From: Agrobacterium larrymoorei
GTDB lineage: Bacteria; Pseudomonadota; Alphaproteobacteria; Rhizobiales; Rhizobiaceae
Reading direction: 5' to 3'
Assembly (NCBI RefSeq): GCF_030819275.1
Contig: NZ_JAUTBL010000001.1
Span: forward strand, 1,208,501-1,272,500
Length of the DNA stretch: 64,000 nt
This document shows, in pieces, positions 1-8,217 of this stretch. The notes beneath the pieces are model-generated. The model was not told where the DNA came from. It saw nothing but the letters and a program-made list of their open reading frames with translations, and did no database searches. How positions within the stretch are numbered: the first letter of the stretch is position 1; each line of letters opens with the position of its first letter. Made by a program: the position numbers and the translations under genes.

Positions 1-423
1 AGAAAGATGCGTGCCGGTAGCGCAAACGCAGTTCGCTTCGGAGATGAAAGCAGGGTCGATATCGTCTTCGCTCAGCGCCATATCGGCGCAGTTCTCGCGA
101 TAGAAGATCAAGGGGAACTGCTGCTGGTCGCGGATGCCGAGAATGACGAGTGCGGTCAGGCGCTCCTTGTCGGTCTGCACGCCGCGAACATCGACGCCCT
201 CACGCACCAGCTGTTCGCGGATGAAGCGCCCCATGTGCTCGTCGCCGACGCGGGTAATGACGGCACTCTTCAGACCAAGCCGTGCGGCACCTGCTGCAAT
301 GTTGGTCGGAGAGCCACCGATGTATTTGTTGAAGGAGGACATGTCCTCCAGACGTCCGCCGATCTGCGCGCCGTAAAGATCGACCGACGAACGGCCGATC
401 GTGATGAGATCGAGTGTCTTCAC
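1..423 (-). CDS. iolC: 5-dehydro-2-deoxygluconokinase, N-terminal part (cut by window edge)
   Basis: PfkB-family sugar kinase of myo-inositol catabolism, which phosphorylates 5-dehydro-2-deoxy-D-gluconate. The 141 visible codons start at a GTG (423) preceded by a GGAGGAG ribosome binding site. They read VKTLDLITIGRSSVDLYG, the GGSPTNIAAGAARLG substrate-binding segment of PfkB kinases (about residues 38-52), and YRENCADMAL, a segment I associate with IolC rather than with ribokinase or fructokinase. The gene runs off the left edge, so the C-terminal half is not seen; in many rhizobia it carries an extra aldolase-like domain. It lies downstream of and in the same direction as the RpiR regulator gene. 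What is seen: the frame and motifs. Inferred: the exact substrate. Confidence 0.85.
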   Translation of the reverse strand, partial: MKTLDLITIGRSSVDLYGAQIGGRLEDMSSFNKYIGGSPTNIAAGAARLGLKSAVITRVGDEHMGRFIREQLVREGVDVRGVQTDKERLTALVILGIRDQQQFPLIFYRENCADMALSEDDIDPAFISEANCVCATGTHLS

Positions 424-461
424 GATCTGTCTCCTCCGCGCTGTTACGCGCCACAAAGGAC

Positions 462-475
462 GGAACTGTACGTCC
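462..475. promoter_or_regulatory. Possible weak IolR half-palindrome upstream of iolC
   Basis: GGAACTGTACGTCC lies between iolR and iolC, about 40 bp before the iolC start. It fits the GGAA-N6-TTCC pattern reported for rhizobial IolR with one mismatch in the second arm. The context favours it, but a 14-bp near match can occur by chance. Confidence 0.3.
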
Positions 476-541
476 GTCACTTTTCTCCCTCGTTTATATT
501 TGGACTATAAATTCTATTTTTTGCATTTTCAATACGAATAT

Positions 542-1357
542 TCAGTTTTGTCGATGAGTCCCCACCCCTACGGCCAGCGCAATCGCGATGCAGAGGGTCG
601 CCGACAAGGAACGGAATGCGCCGAAATCGACCTCTGACACCGCCAGCACTGTGGCATCGAATTGGCGCAGCGGATTGACAGCCGTATCGGTGATGGCCAC
701 CACCGGGATCTTGCGGGCACGGCTTGAGGAAACGATCTCCATCGTCTCTGCCGAATAGGGTGCGAAGGTGATGGCGAGAACCACATCGCCCTGACGGATC
801 GCATTGGCGCTCTGCAACTGGCCGACGGAGGCATGCAGCATGGAGGGCACCTGCATCTTCTCGAAGGCGTAGGCGAGATAGCTCGCGACCGGGAAGGAGC
901 GGCGCAAGCCGACGATATGGATCATCTGCGCGTCAGCCAGCACCTGGATTGCGGCCTCGAAAGCAGACTGATCGACGGTTTTCAGCAGGTTTTCCAGCGA
1001 TGCCCGCCCGGCTTCGACAAATTCCGCCAGAAGCCGACCGCCGCTGTCTTCTCCCTTATCGCGCAGGTTGGTGAGCCGGGTATCGTAATCCGGCCAGCGG
1101 CCGGAATAGCTTTCCTTGAACAGCCGCTGCATCTCCGAAAAGCCGGAGAAGCCGAGAATCTGGCAAAAGCGCATGAAGGCGGACGGCTGGACTCCAGCGG
1201 CTTCGGCCATTTCCGCCACAGTGGAAACGGCGATTCGGTCGGTATTGGCTGCGACATAATCCGCGCACTGCCGCAATCTCTTCGGCAGCTTCGGCGCAAC
1301 CTCAACAAGTCTCTCCTCGAATTCCTTCACCGTTGCCGGTGCGGCACTATCCTGCAT
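542..1357 (-). CDS. iolR: RpiR/MurR-family transcriptional regulator (inositol regulator)
   Basis: DNA-binding repressor of 271 aa with the two domains of the RpiR family: an N-terminal helix-turn-helix (about residues 15-90, with STVAEMAEAAGVQPSAFMRF and LGFSGFSEMQ) and a C-terminal SIS sugar-isomerase-like domain (about 125-260) that would sense a phosphorylated inositol intermediate. The ATG at 1357 has a GGGGGAG ribosome binding site. It sits directly upstream of iolC in the same direction, as IolR does in rhizobia, and a GGAA-N6-TTCC palindrome lies just before it, suggesting autoregulation. The family assignment is firm; the role in inositol control is inferred from iolC. Confidence 0.85.
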   Translation of the reverse strand: MQDSAAPATVKEFEERLVEVAPKLPKRLRQCADYVAANTDRIAVSTVAEMAEAAGVQPSAFMRFCQILGFSGFSEMQRLFKESYSGRWPDYDTRLTNLRDKGEDSGGRLLAEFVEAGRASLENLLKTVDQSAFEAAIQVLADAQMIHIVGLRRSFPVASYLAYAFEKMQVPSMLHASVGQLQSANAIRQGDVVLAITFAPYSAETMEIVSSSRARKIPVVAITDTAVNPLRQFDATVLAVSEVDFGAFRSLSATLCIAIALAVGVGTHRQN

Positions 1358-1399
1358 CTCGTTTCACTCCCCCACAAATGAAATCGTCTTTTCTGGATT

Positions 1400-1413
1400 G
1401 GAATATCTATTCC
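1400..1413. promoter_or_regulatory. Palindromic IolR-type operator
   Basis: GGAATATCTATTCC matches the GGAA-N6-TTCC motif described for Sinorhizobium meliloti IolR; with one more base each side it is TGGAATATCTATTCCA. It lies 42 bp upstream of the iolR start codon, where autorepression would act. The motif is seen; binding is inferred. Confidence 0.6.
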
Positions 1414-1459
1414 AGAAAAGACGCGGCAGGGAAGCAGAATCTCCACGCGTTAGGGATCG

Positions 1460-3463
1460 TCACTCAAATTCCAGAATGACCTCATCCACAGCCAGACTGT
1501 CCCCAGCCTTCACAGCCACCTTCGCGACACGGCCCTTGCGCTCGGCGCGGAGGATGTTTTCCATCTTCATCGCCTCTACGGTTGCGAGCGCCTGCCCGGC
1601 TTCGACCTCATCACCTTCCGCGACCGAGATCGAGGTGACGACGCCCGGCATGGGGCAAAGCAGCATCTGCGATGTATCTGGTGGCAACTTTTCCGGCATG
1701 AGACGCGCAAGCTCGGCGACGCGAGGGGTACGAACTTTGGCGACGATGTCTGCACCATGCCAACGTAATCTGATGGCGGATGGCGAGAGATCGATCTTCA
1801 CCGCCAGAACCACATCGCCCAGCCGGAAAGTGCCAAGGCTGCGGCCCGGCAGCCAGTCCGTTTCGACAGCCAGCCTCTCTCCGCCTTCGATCTGAGCCAT
1901 GGTGTTGTCGCCATCGAGATCAAGGTAAACGCGCCGCTCGGTCTTGCCGAGTTGAACCACCCAGTCCTTGCCGACAATGCGGCGATGATTGCCGATGGTG
2001 CCGGAGATCTTTGCTGCGCGGCTCTGCACCTGATGGTGAATGGCCGCGGCGATCGCCGCCAGCCGGTCAGCGGCTTCCGTCTGCGGCTCCACTCCGGAAA
2101 AACCGTCTGGAAACTCCTCGGCGATGAAGCCCGTGGTCAGATTGCCCGAACGGAAACGAGGATGCTGCATGACCGCAGAGAGAAAGGGCAGGTTGTGCCC
2201 GATGCCCTCCACTTCAAAGCGATCGAGCGCTTCGCCCATGGCATCGATGGCGGAGATCCGTGTCTCACCCCAGCTGCAAAGCTTGGCAATCATCGGATCG
2301 TAATACATCGAGATTTCTCCGCCTTCGAAGACGCCGGTGTCATTGCGAAGGATCGTGCCATCCTCCTGGCGGCCCTCTTCCGGGGGACGGTAGCGGGTCA
2401 ATCGACCGATGGAGGGCAGGAAGTTCCGGTAAGGGTCTTCCGCATAAAGGCGGCTCTCGATTGCCCAGCCGGTCAGTTCGATGTCCGCTTGGGACAGAGA
2501 CAGCTTTTCACCCGCTGCCACCCGGATCATCTGCTCCACGAGATCGATGCCGGTGACAAGCTCGGTGACGGGGTGCTCCACCTGAAGCCGGGTGTTCATT
2601 TCCAGGAAGTAGAAGTTTCGGTCCCCATCAACGATAAATTCCACCGTGCCAGCGGAGAAATAGCCGACCGCCTTGGCAAGCGCGACGGCCTGCTCGCCCA
2701 TCGCCTTGCGTGTCGCTTCATCGAGAAAAGGAGAGGGCGCTTCCTCGATCACCTTTTGATTTCGCCGCTGGATGGAGCATTCACGTTCGCCGAGATAGAG
2801 CACCGTGCCGTGCTGATCACCGAGAACCTGAATTTCGATGTGACGCGGCTGAGTGACGAATTTTTCGATGAAAATCCGGTCGTCACCGAAGGATGCTTTT
2901 GCTTCGTTGCGTGATGATTGGAAACCCTCGCGTGCCTCGCTATCGTTCCAGGCAATGCGCATGCCCTTGCCGCCGCCGCCGGCCGATGCCTTGATCATCA
3001 CCGGGTAGCCGATCTTCGATGCTATGCGGACAGCCTCATCCGCAGTCTCGATCAAACCCATATGGCCGGGAACGGTGGAGACGCCTGCTTCGGCTGCAAG
3101 CTTCTTGGAGGTGATCTTGTCGCCCATCGCTTCGATGGCCTTGACCGGCGGACCGATGAAGGCAACGCCTTCCTTTTCCAGAGCAGCTGCGAAAGCCGGA
3201 TTCTCCGACAGGAAGCCATAGCCTGGATGCACCGCGTCCGCGCCCGTCTCGCGAATGGCCTCGAGGATCTTGTCGATGACGATATAGGACTGGTTGGAGG
3301 GTGCCGGGCCGATATGCACCGCTTCGTCGGCTTCGCGCACATGCAGCGCGTTAGCGTCTGCATCGGAATAAACCGCGACCGTAGCGATGCCCATCTTTCT
3401 CGCGGTGCGAATGACGCGGCAGGCGATTTCGCCGCGATTGGCAATCAAAATCTTTGAAATCAC
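1460..3463 (-). CDS. pccA: Propionyl-CoA carboxylase alpha subunit (biotin carboxylase + biotin carrier)
   Basis: Biotin-dependent subunit, 667 aa, that carboxylates biotin with ATP and bicarbonate and passes CO2 to the beta subunit to make methylmalonyl-CoA. In order: biotin carboxylase N-domain (ISKILIANRGEIACRV), ATP-grasp with the SAGGGGKGMR glycine loop, EMNTRLQVEHPVTE active-site segment, biotin carboxylase C-domain, the PCC-type BT region, and a C-terminal biotinyl domain with the biotin lysine in VEAMKMEN. I use the GTG at 3463, after AGGAGG at nine bases, rather than an ATG 19 codons further up, because homologues begin at ISKILIANRG. The GTG overlaps the stop of the upstream unknown gene (GTGA), so the two are probably translationally coupled. 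The beta subunit is two genes upstream. Confidence 0.92.
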   Translation of the reverse strand: MISKILIANRGEIACRVIRTARKMGIATVAVYSDADANALHVREADEAVHIGPAPSNQSYIVIDKILEAIRETGADAVHPGYGFLSENPAFAAALEKEGVAFIGPPVKAIEAMGDKITSKKLAAEAGVSTVPGHMGLIETADEAVRIASKIGYPVMIKASAGGGGKGMRIAWNDSEAREGFQSSRNEAKASFGDDRIFIEKFVTQPRHIEIQVLGDQHGTVLYLGERECSIQRRNQKVIEEAPSPFLDEATRKAMGEQAVALAKAVGYFSAGTVEFIVDGDRNFYFLEMNTRLQVEHPVTELVTGIDLVEQMIRVAAGEKLSLSQADIELTGWAIESRLYAEDPYRNFLPSIGRLTRYRPPEEGRQEDGTILRNDTGVFEGGEISMYYDPMIAKLCSWGETRISAIDAMGEALDRFEVEGIGHNLPFLSAVMQHPRFRSGNLTTGFIAEEFPDGFSGVEPQTEAADRLAAIAAAIHHQVQSRAAKISGTIGNHRRIVGKDWVVQLGKTERRVYLDLDGDNTMAQIEGGERLAVETDWLPGRSLGTFRLGDVVLAVKIDLSPSAIRLRWHGADIVAKVRTPRVAELARLMPEKLPPDTSQMLLCPMPGVVTSISVAEGDEVEAGQALATVEAMKMENILRAERKGRVAKVAVKAGDSLAVDEVILEFE

Positions 3464-4407
3464 AACGTATCGCCTCCTAGTAATTCTCCCAATGTTTCGG
3501 GACCGGCTAATTGGCGCCATAGTACGAGGGAGGAAACCGCAATTTTTCTCCCGGTCTTGACGAAGTTCTTCAAATCAAGAAGCTCTTCATGAGAAACATC
3601 ATCAATGTATTTCTCGTATGTTTTCAGCAATGATAGATCTAGAAAGCAATGAATCATGACTCTGTATGAGCAATATCTAATTGTTCGAATTGAGAATAAT
3701 GAAAATGATGGAGATATACCTATGTCGTCTTCGTCATTTTTTTCATCGTAGTTTGGAAAAAGGCTTGCGAAGCCGGACATGAAAGAGGGGTGCGCCGCTG
3801 CGGACAACACAGTTTCTTCCTGCTTTCGAAACTCTTCGTGATGACTTAGTAGTTCTCGGAGATTCGCAGGCAGCTGCTCATTCACGTGTGATCTCGCTTT
3901 CCCCTTCGAGATATATTTGTACCAGGTCTTATTAGAATGCTCGACATCTTGGTCTTTAGCAAAATCGGAACAGAAATTGCTATCAACTGCTGCAAGACTT
4001 AGCGCATCTAAGTTCTCTGACATGGAGCGTAGTATCTGTTTAGCGGGAACATCTAGTCCACTTAATACTAATTTTCTAATCGCGATTAGTTCTGCAGTTA
4101 TTCTCCACGATATAAGATTTATAGAAATACGCTGATATTTATTTTCGTCCTGGCTGGATTGTATCAGCGCCGCTGTAAGAGCCTCCGAGTAGTAAGAGAA
4201 CCATACTATGCAATAGTCCAGCAGAAATAGATTAGAGCTTACATCTGATAATATTTCCGGCTTGCAGGGCCCTATTCGGTCCGGCAGTAGCTGTGATTTG
4301 GAGGCGAGCCAGAATTTTTCATACTCGACGCTTTGAGAGTGGCAGACTTGTAGGAACAAATGTTTTAGCTGCCTCGGAAGTTTTGGATAGATTGTCGATG
4401 TTCTCAT
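3460..4407 (-). CDS. Unknown protein between pccB and pccA
   Basis: A 315-aa protein I do not recognise. It has no signal peptide and no clear membrane segment and is rich in charged and aromatic residues (for example YKYISKGKARSHV, PNYDEKNDEDDIG). A hydrophobic helical stretch near residues 60-120 looks like a soluble helical bundle. Its DNA is visibly AT-richer and its codon choice differs (many AAA, ATT, AGA codons) from the GC-rich pcc genes on both sides, which points to acquisition by transfer. Yet it sits inside the operon: 44 bp after pccB and overlapping the pccA start by GTGA. A small orphan gene between pccB and pccA is familiar in rhizobia, but I cannot say this is the same family. 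Confidence 0.75.
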   Translation of the reverse strand: MRTSTIYPKLPRQLKHLFLQVCHSQSVEYEKFWLASKSQLLPDRIGPCKPEILSDVSSNLFLLDYCIVWFSYYSEALTAALIQSSQDENKYQRISINLISWRITAELIAIRKLVLSGLDVPAKQILRSMSENLDALSLAAVDSNFCSDFAKDQDVEHSNKTWYKYISKGKARSHVNEQLPANLRELLSHHEEFRKQEETVLSAAAHPSFMSGFASLFPNYDEKNDEDDIGISPSFSLFSIRTIRYCSYRVMIHCFLDLSLLKTYEKYIDDVSHEELLDLKNFVKTGRKIAVSSLVLWRQLAGPETLGELLGGDTL

Positions 4408-4451
4408 GAACCGCTCGCGAGAGTTCTGTTTTGATTATGGCGACTACACAC

Positions 4452-5984
4452 TCACAACGGAATCGTGTCGTGCTTCTTCCAATGCGTCGTCACCTGCTTG
4501 TTGCGCAGGGACGCAAAGGCGCGGGCGATGCGGCGGCGCGAGGAATGTGGCATGATGACTTCATCGATGAAGCCGCGTTCGGCAGCAACGAAGGGGTTAG
4601 CGAAGCGCTCTTCATATTCGCGCGTCCGTTCCGCGATCTTATCGGGGTTTGACAGTTCGGAGCGGTAGAGAATTTCCGCCGCACCCTTGGCGCCCATCAC
4701 GGCAATTTCCGCTGACGGCCAGGCATAGTTGATGTCGGCGCCGATATGTTTCGACGCCATCACGTCGTAGGCGCCGCCATAGGCCTTGCGGGTAATCAGC
4801 GTTACCATCGGCACCGTCGCCTCTGAATAGGCGAAAAGCAGCTTGGCGCCGTGCTTGATGACACCGCCATATTCCTGCGCCACGCCGGGCAGGAAGCCCG
4901 GCACATCCACCAAAGTCAGGATCGGAATGTTGAAGGCGTCGCAGAAGCGCACGAACTTCGCCGCTTTGCGCGAGCTGTCGATATCCAGGCATCCGGCCAG
5001 CACCATGGGCTGGTTGGCGACGACGCCGACCGTCTCGCCTTCAAGGCGGATGAAGCCGGTGATGATGTTTCTGGCAAAGGCCTCCTGCAATTCGAAGAAA
5101 TCGCCTTCGTCGGCAATCGCGTGGATCAGTTCCTTCATGTCATAGGGCTTGTTGGAACTATCGGGGATCAAGGTATCGAGCTTCGCCTCGAGGCGAGCCG
5201 GATCGTCATGGAAAGGCCGGGTCGGTGGCTTCTGCCGGTTATTGGCGGGGAGAAAATCGACGAGCGCGCGAACCGCTTCCAGCGCCTCGATGTCGTTTTC
5301 ATAGGCGCCGTCGGCAACGGAGGATTTCTTTGTGTGGGTGGTGGCACCTCCCAGTTCCTCGGCGGTGACGATCTCGTTGGTCACGGTCTTCACCACGTCC
5401 GGCCCAGTCACGAACATGTAGGATGTATCACGCACCATAAAGATGAAGTCGGTCATGGCGGGAGAGTAGACCGCACCGCCCGCGCAAGGACCCATGATGA
5501 CGGAGATCTGCGGCACGACACCCGACACTTCCGCATTACGACGAAACACCTCCGCATAGCCCGCAAGCGACGACACGCCTTCCTGGATGCGTGCCCCACC
5601 GGAATCGTTCAAGCCGATCACCGGTGCGCCGACGCGCACCGCCATATCCATGATCTTGCAAATCTTCTGCGCGTGGGTTTCCGACAAGGAGCCGCCAAGC
5701 ACGGTAAAATCCTGGCTGAACACATAGACCTGCCGTCCGTTGATCGTACCCCAGCCGGTCACGACACCATCGCCCGCCACCTTCTGATCCGCCATGCCGA
5801 AATCCACCGCCCGGTGGGTCACGTACATGTCGTATTCTTCGAAGGAGCCCTCATCGAGAAGTACGTCGAGGCGTTCGCGCGCTGTCAGCTTGCCCTTGGC
5901 ATGCTGCGTATCGATACGCTTTTGCCCGCCGCCAAGACGGGCTTCAGCGCGGCGGCTTTCCAGTTCTTGAAGGACTGAACGCAT
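4452..5984 (-). CDS. pccB: Propionyl-CoA carboxylase beta subunit (carboxyltransferase)
   Basis: Carboxyltransferase subunit, 510 aa, that moves the carboxyl group from biotin onto propionyl-CoA in odd-chain fatty acid and branched amino acid breakdown. It shows both crotonase-like halves: N-terminal acyl-CoA part with [13 protein letters not shown] and [12 protein letters not shown], and C-terminal part with [16 protein letters not shown] and [12 protein letters not shown]. The [18 protein letters not shown] segment favours propionyl-CoA over acetyl-CoA carboxylase. I start at the ATG at 5984, which has GGGAGG five bases before it, and not at the ATG six codons up. It is the first gene of the pccB-unknown-pccA set. 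Confidence 0.92.
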   Translation of the reverse strand: MRSVLQELESRRAEARLGGGQKRIDTQHAKGKLTARERLDVLLDEGSFEEYDMYVTHRAVDFGMADQKVAGDGVVTGWGTINGRQVYVFSQDFTVLGGSLSETHAQKICKIMDMAVRVGAPVIGLNDSGGARIQEGVSSLAGYAEVFRRNAEVSGVVPQISVIMGPCAGGAVYSPAMTDFIFMVRDTSYMFVTGPDVVKTVTNEIVTAEELGGATTHTKKSSVADGAYENDIEALEAVRALVDFLPANNRQKPPTRPFHDDPARLEAKLDTLIPDSSNKPYDMKELIHAIADEGDFFELQEAFARNIITGFIRLEGETVGVVANQPMVLAGCLDIDSSRKAAKFVRFCDAFNIPILTLVDVPGFLPGVAQEYGGVIKHGAKLLFAYSEATVPMVTLITRKAYGGAYDVMASKHIGADINYAWPSAEIAVMGAKGAAEILYRSELSNPDKIAERTREYEERFANPFVAAERGFIDEVIMPHSSRRRIARAFASLRNKQVTTHWKKHDTIPL

Positions 5985-6070
5985 AAGACCTCCCATTCGC
6001 ATTCCATAGGAGTCTTAAGGCCAAAATTGTTGAATGGAAACAGCTGCCTTGGTCGCAGAGATCGCTCGCT

Positions 6071-6508
6071 TTAGCCGCGATAGGCGACGAGAACAGCGCC
6101 GCAAGCGATCAGAATGACGCCCAGCCAGTTGGGAAGAGAGAGCCGTTCGCCAAGAAAGAGAACCGCAAATACGGCGACGAAGACGACGCTGAGTTTGTCT
6201 ATCGGCGCAACGCGTGCGGCATCACCGATCTTCAGGGCACGGAAATAGCAGATCCAGGATGCACCGGTCGCAAGCCCGGAGAGGATGAGGAATAGCCAGG
6301 TGCGCGGTGTGATCGTCGCCGGGCTTTGCCAGTTCCCTGTGATGTAGACCATCAAGCCTGCAGCCAAAAGAATGACGATGGTTCGGATGAAGGTGGCGAA
6401 ATCGGAATTGACGTTTTCGATGCCGATCTTGGCGAAGATCGCGGTCAGTGCGGCGAAAGTGGCCGACAGAAGAGCCCAGACTTGCCAGGAGAGAAACAGG
6501 TTTTTCAT
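6071..6508 (-). CDS. Small EamA-family (drug/metabolite type) membrane transporter
   Basis: A 145-aa integral membrane protein with about five hydrophobic segments, equal to a single EamA repeat. Typical ten-helix EamA carriers have two such repeats in about 300 aa, so this belongs to the short class that works as a dimer. The C-terminal signature APIDKLSVVFVAVFAVLFLGERL is typical of the family. Substrate unknown. It lies beyond the dctA terminator and is probably transcribed separately. The start ATG at 6508 precedes the first hydrophobic helix (LSWQVWALLSATFAAL). Confidence 0.75.
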   Translation of the reverse strand: MKNLFLSWQVWALLSATFAALTAIFAKIGIENVNSDFATFIRTIVILLAAGLMVYITGNWQSPATITPRTWLFLILSGLATGASWICYFRALKIGDAARVAPIDKLSVVFVAVFAVLFLGERLSLPNWLGVILIACGAVLVAYRG

Positions 6509-6560
6509 CGTCGAGCACCGGTGAGGACGGGAGAGGGGTCCATCTTATCAAGTCGGGGCC

Positions 6561-6598
6561 GGAAAAGGAAAGCCCGCCTCGACTGATCGAGGCGGGCC
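6561..6598 (-). terminator. Rho-independent terminator of dctA
   Basis: An 11-bp GC-rich stem (GCCCGCCTCGA pairing with TCGAGGCGGGC) around a four-base CTGA loop lies about 30 bp after the dctA stop. Read on the minus strand it is followed by CTTTCCTTTTCC, a T-rich tail. It fits a terminator for dctA. Confidence 0.75.
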
Positions 6599-6626
6599 TT
6601 GATATGGATCGCTTTAGCTGCGCGGT

Positions 6627-7961
6627 TTACTCTGCAGGAATTCCAAGTGCCGTCGCATCGTCGACGACCTTTGGCTCGTCGCCCCTCAGCGCGGCTGCCA
6701 GCTGCTCCTGGTCGAGCTCGCCTTCCCAACGGGCAACGACGATGGTTGCAACGGCGTTGCCAATGAAGTTGGTCAGCGCGCGGCATTCCGACATGAAGCG
6801 GTCGATACCAAGGATCAGTGCCATGCCCGCGACGGGGACAGATGGGACGACCGAGAGCGTGGCGGCCAGCGTGATGAAGCCAGCGCCGGTAATACCTGCT
6901 GCACCCTTGGAGCTCAGCATGGCGACAAGTAGCAGGAGGATCTGTTCACCCAAGGACAGGTGAATGCCCGTTGCCTGCGCGATGAAGAGGGCGGCGAGCG
7001 TCATGTAGATGTTCGTACCGTCGAGGTTGAACGAGTAACCGGTCGGAATGACGAGACCGACGACGGAGCGCTTGCAGCCTGCTCTTTCCATCTTGCTCAT
7101 CAAGCCCGGAAGTGCGGCTTCCGATGAAGATGTGCCGAGAACGAGCAACAATTCTTCCTTGATGTAGCGGATCAGCGCCAGGATGGAGAACCCATTGTAG
7201 CGGCAGACGGCACCGAGAATGACGAGCACGAAGATCAGCGACGTCAGGTAGAAGGTACCGATCAGCATGGCGAGATTGGTGACCGACGAAATGCCGTACT
7301 TGCCGATGGTGAAGGCCATGGCGCCGAAGGCACCGATCGGAGCAGCCTTCATCAGGATCGCGACCAGCTTGAAGATCGGATACATCAGGGCATGCATGAA
7401 ATCGACGACAGGCTTGCCGCGTTCCCCGACGACGCCGAGCGAAATGCCGAACAGCACGGAGAAGAACAGCACCTGAAGAATATCGCCTTCCGCGAAGGCG
7501 CCGACGATCGTCGTCGGGATGATATTCATCAGGAAGCCGGTGATCGACTGCTCATGCGCCTTGGCGGCGTAGGTCGCAACGGCCTTGCCGTCCAGTGTGG
7601 ACGGATCGATGTTCATGCCCGCACCCGGCTGAACGACATTGGCAACGATCATGCCGACGATCAGCGCCAGGGTGGAGAAGGTTATGAAGTAGATCATCGC
7701 CTTGCCGGCTACGCGGCCGACCTTCTTCATGTCGTTCATGCCGGCAATGCCGGTTGCGACTGTGAGGAAGATCACGGGTGCGATGATCATCTTGACCAGA
7801 CGGATGAAGCCATCGCCGAGCGGCTTCAGCTGTTCGCCAAGAGCGGGATAAAAGTGGCCGAGCGCAATACCTGCGGCGATAGCGACGATGACCTGGAAAT
7901 AAAGATGCCGGTAAAAAGGCAGTCTGGCGTGGCTTTCGGCCACGGCTGTGCTGTCAATCAT
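6627..7961 (-). CDS. dctA: C4-dicarboxylate/proton symporter
   Basis: Inner-membrane carrier, 444 aa, importing succinate, fumarate and malate with protons or cations (DAACS family). Seen: eight or more hydrophobic segments, the serine-rich [12 protein letters not shown] re-entrant loop near residue 280, the [11 protein letters not shown] motif, and the [14 protein letters not shown] and [14 protein letters not shown] segments that define DctA. The ATG at 7961 has GAGGAGG before it; a GTG further up adds 18 codons without homology. It is divergent from dctBD and preceded by a sigma-54 promoter with DctD-type sites, so it should be induced by C4-dicarboxylates through DctB/DctD. Confidence 0.95.
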   Translation of the reverse strand: MIDSTAVAESHARLPFYRHLYFQVIVAIAAGIALGHFYPALGEQLKPLGDGFIRLVKMIIAPVIFLTVATGIAGMNDMKKVGRVAGKAMIYFITFSTLALIVGMIVANVVQPGAGMNIDPSTLDGKAVATYAAKAHEQSITGFLMNIIPTTIVGAFAEGDILQVLFFSVLFGISLGVVGERGKPVVDFMHALMYPIFKLVAILMKAAPIGAFGAMAFTIGKYGISSVTNLAMLIGTFYLTSLIFVLVILGAVCRYNGFSILALIRYIKEELLLVLGTSSSEAALPGLMSKMERAGCKRSVVGLVIPTGYSFNLDGTNIYMTLAALFIAQATGIHLSLGEQILLLLVAMLSSKGAAGITGAGFITLAATLSVVPSVPVAGMALILGIDRFMSECRALTNFIGNAVATIVVARWEGELDQEQLAAALRGDEPKVVDDATALGIPAE

Positions 7962-8050
7962 GTTAGTTCCTCCTCGGCTTAACCCTGCCCTGACGGCCTC
8001 CCGAGTTTGCCTCAAGTTTTGCCCGGCCCTCTGCCGTTCGGAACTACCTA

Positions 8051-8066
8051 CGCAAATAGTATGCCA
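8051..8066 (-). promoter_or_regulatory. Sigma-54 (RpoN) -24/-12 promoter of dctA
   Basis: On the minus strand the sequence is TGGCAT-ACTAT-TTGCG, matching the TGGCAC-N5-TTGC consensus at all but one base of the core. It lies about 90 bp upstream of the dctA start codon and downstream of DctD-like sites, as in other rhizobia. Confidence 0.85.
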
Positions 8067-8138
8067 GTTTGGTTTTTGAGGTTAAGCTATTGATGAAAAT
8101 TGGTTTTATTTTAAGCCATCCAATGACCACTCTTCACG

Positions 8139-8156
8139 AGTGTGTTTTTCCGCTCA
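8139..8156. promoter_or_regulatory. Second, weaker DctD-type activator site
   Basis: AGTGTGTTTTTCCGCTCA keeps one good half (TTTCCGC-CA) of the neighbouring perfect palindrome; the other half is degenerate. Centres are 33 bp apart, about three helical turns, so both sites face the same side of the DNA, as expected for tandem DctD sites. Confidence 0.55.
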
Positions 8157-8171
8157 TCATCTCTTGTCTTT

Positions 8172-8189
8172 TGTGCGGATTTCCGCACA
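8172..8189. promoter_or_regulatory. DctD upstream activating sequence (perfect palindrome)
   Basis: TGTGCGGA-TT-TCCGCACA is a perfect inverted repeat about 115 bp upstream of the dctA -24/-12 element. It resembles the DctD sites known upstream of dctA in rhizobia. It also lies about 30 bp before dctB and may affect that gene. Confidence 0.8.
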
Positions 8190-8217
8190 GTAAAACCATG
8201 ACATTTCGAGCCGCCCA

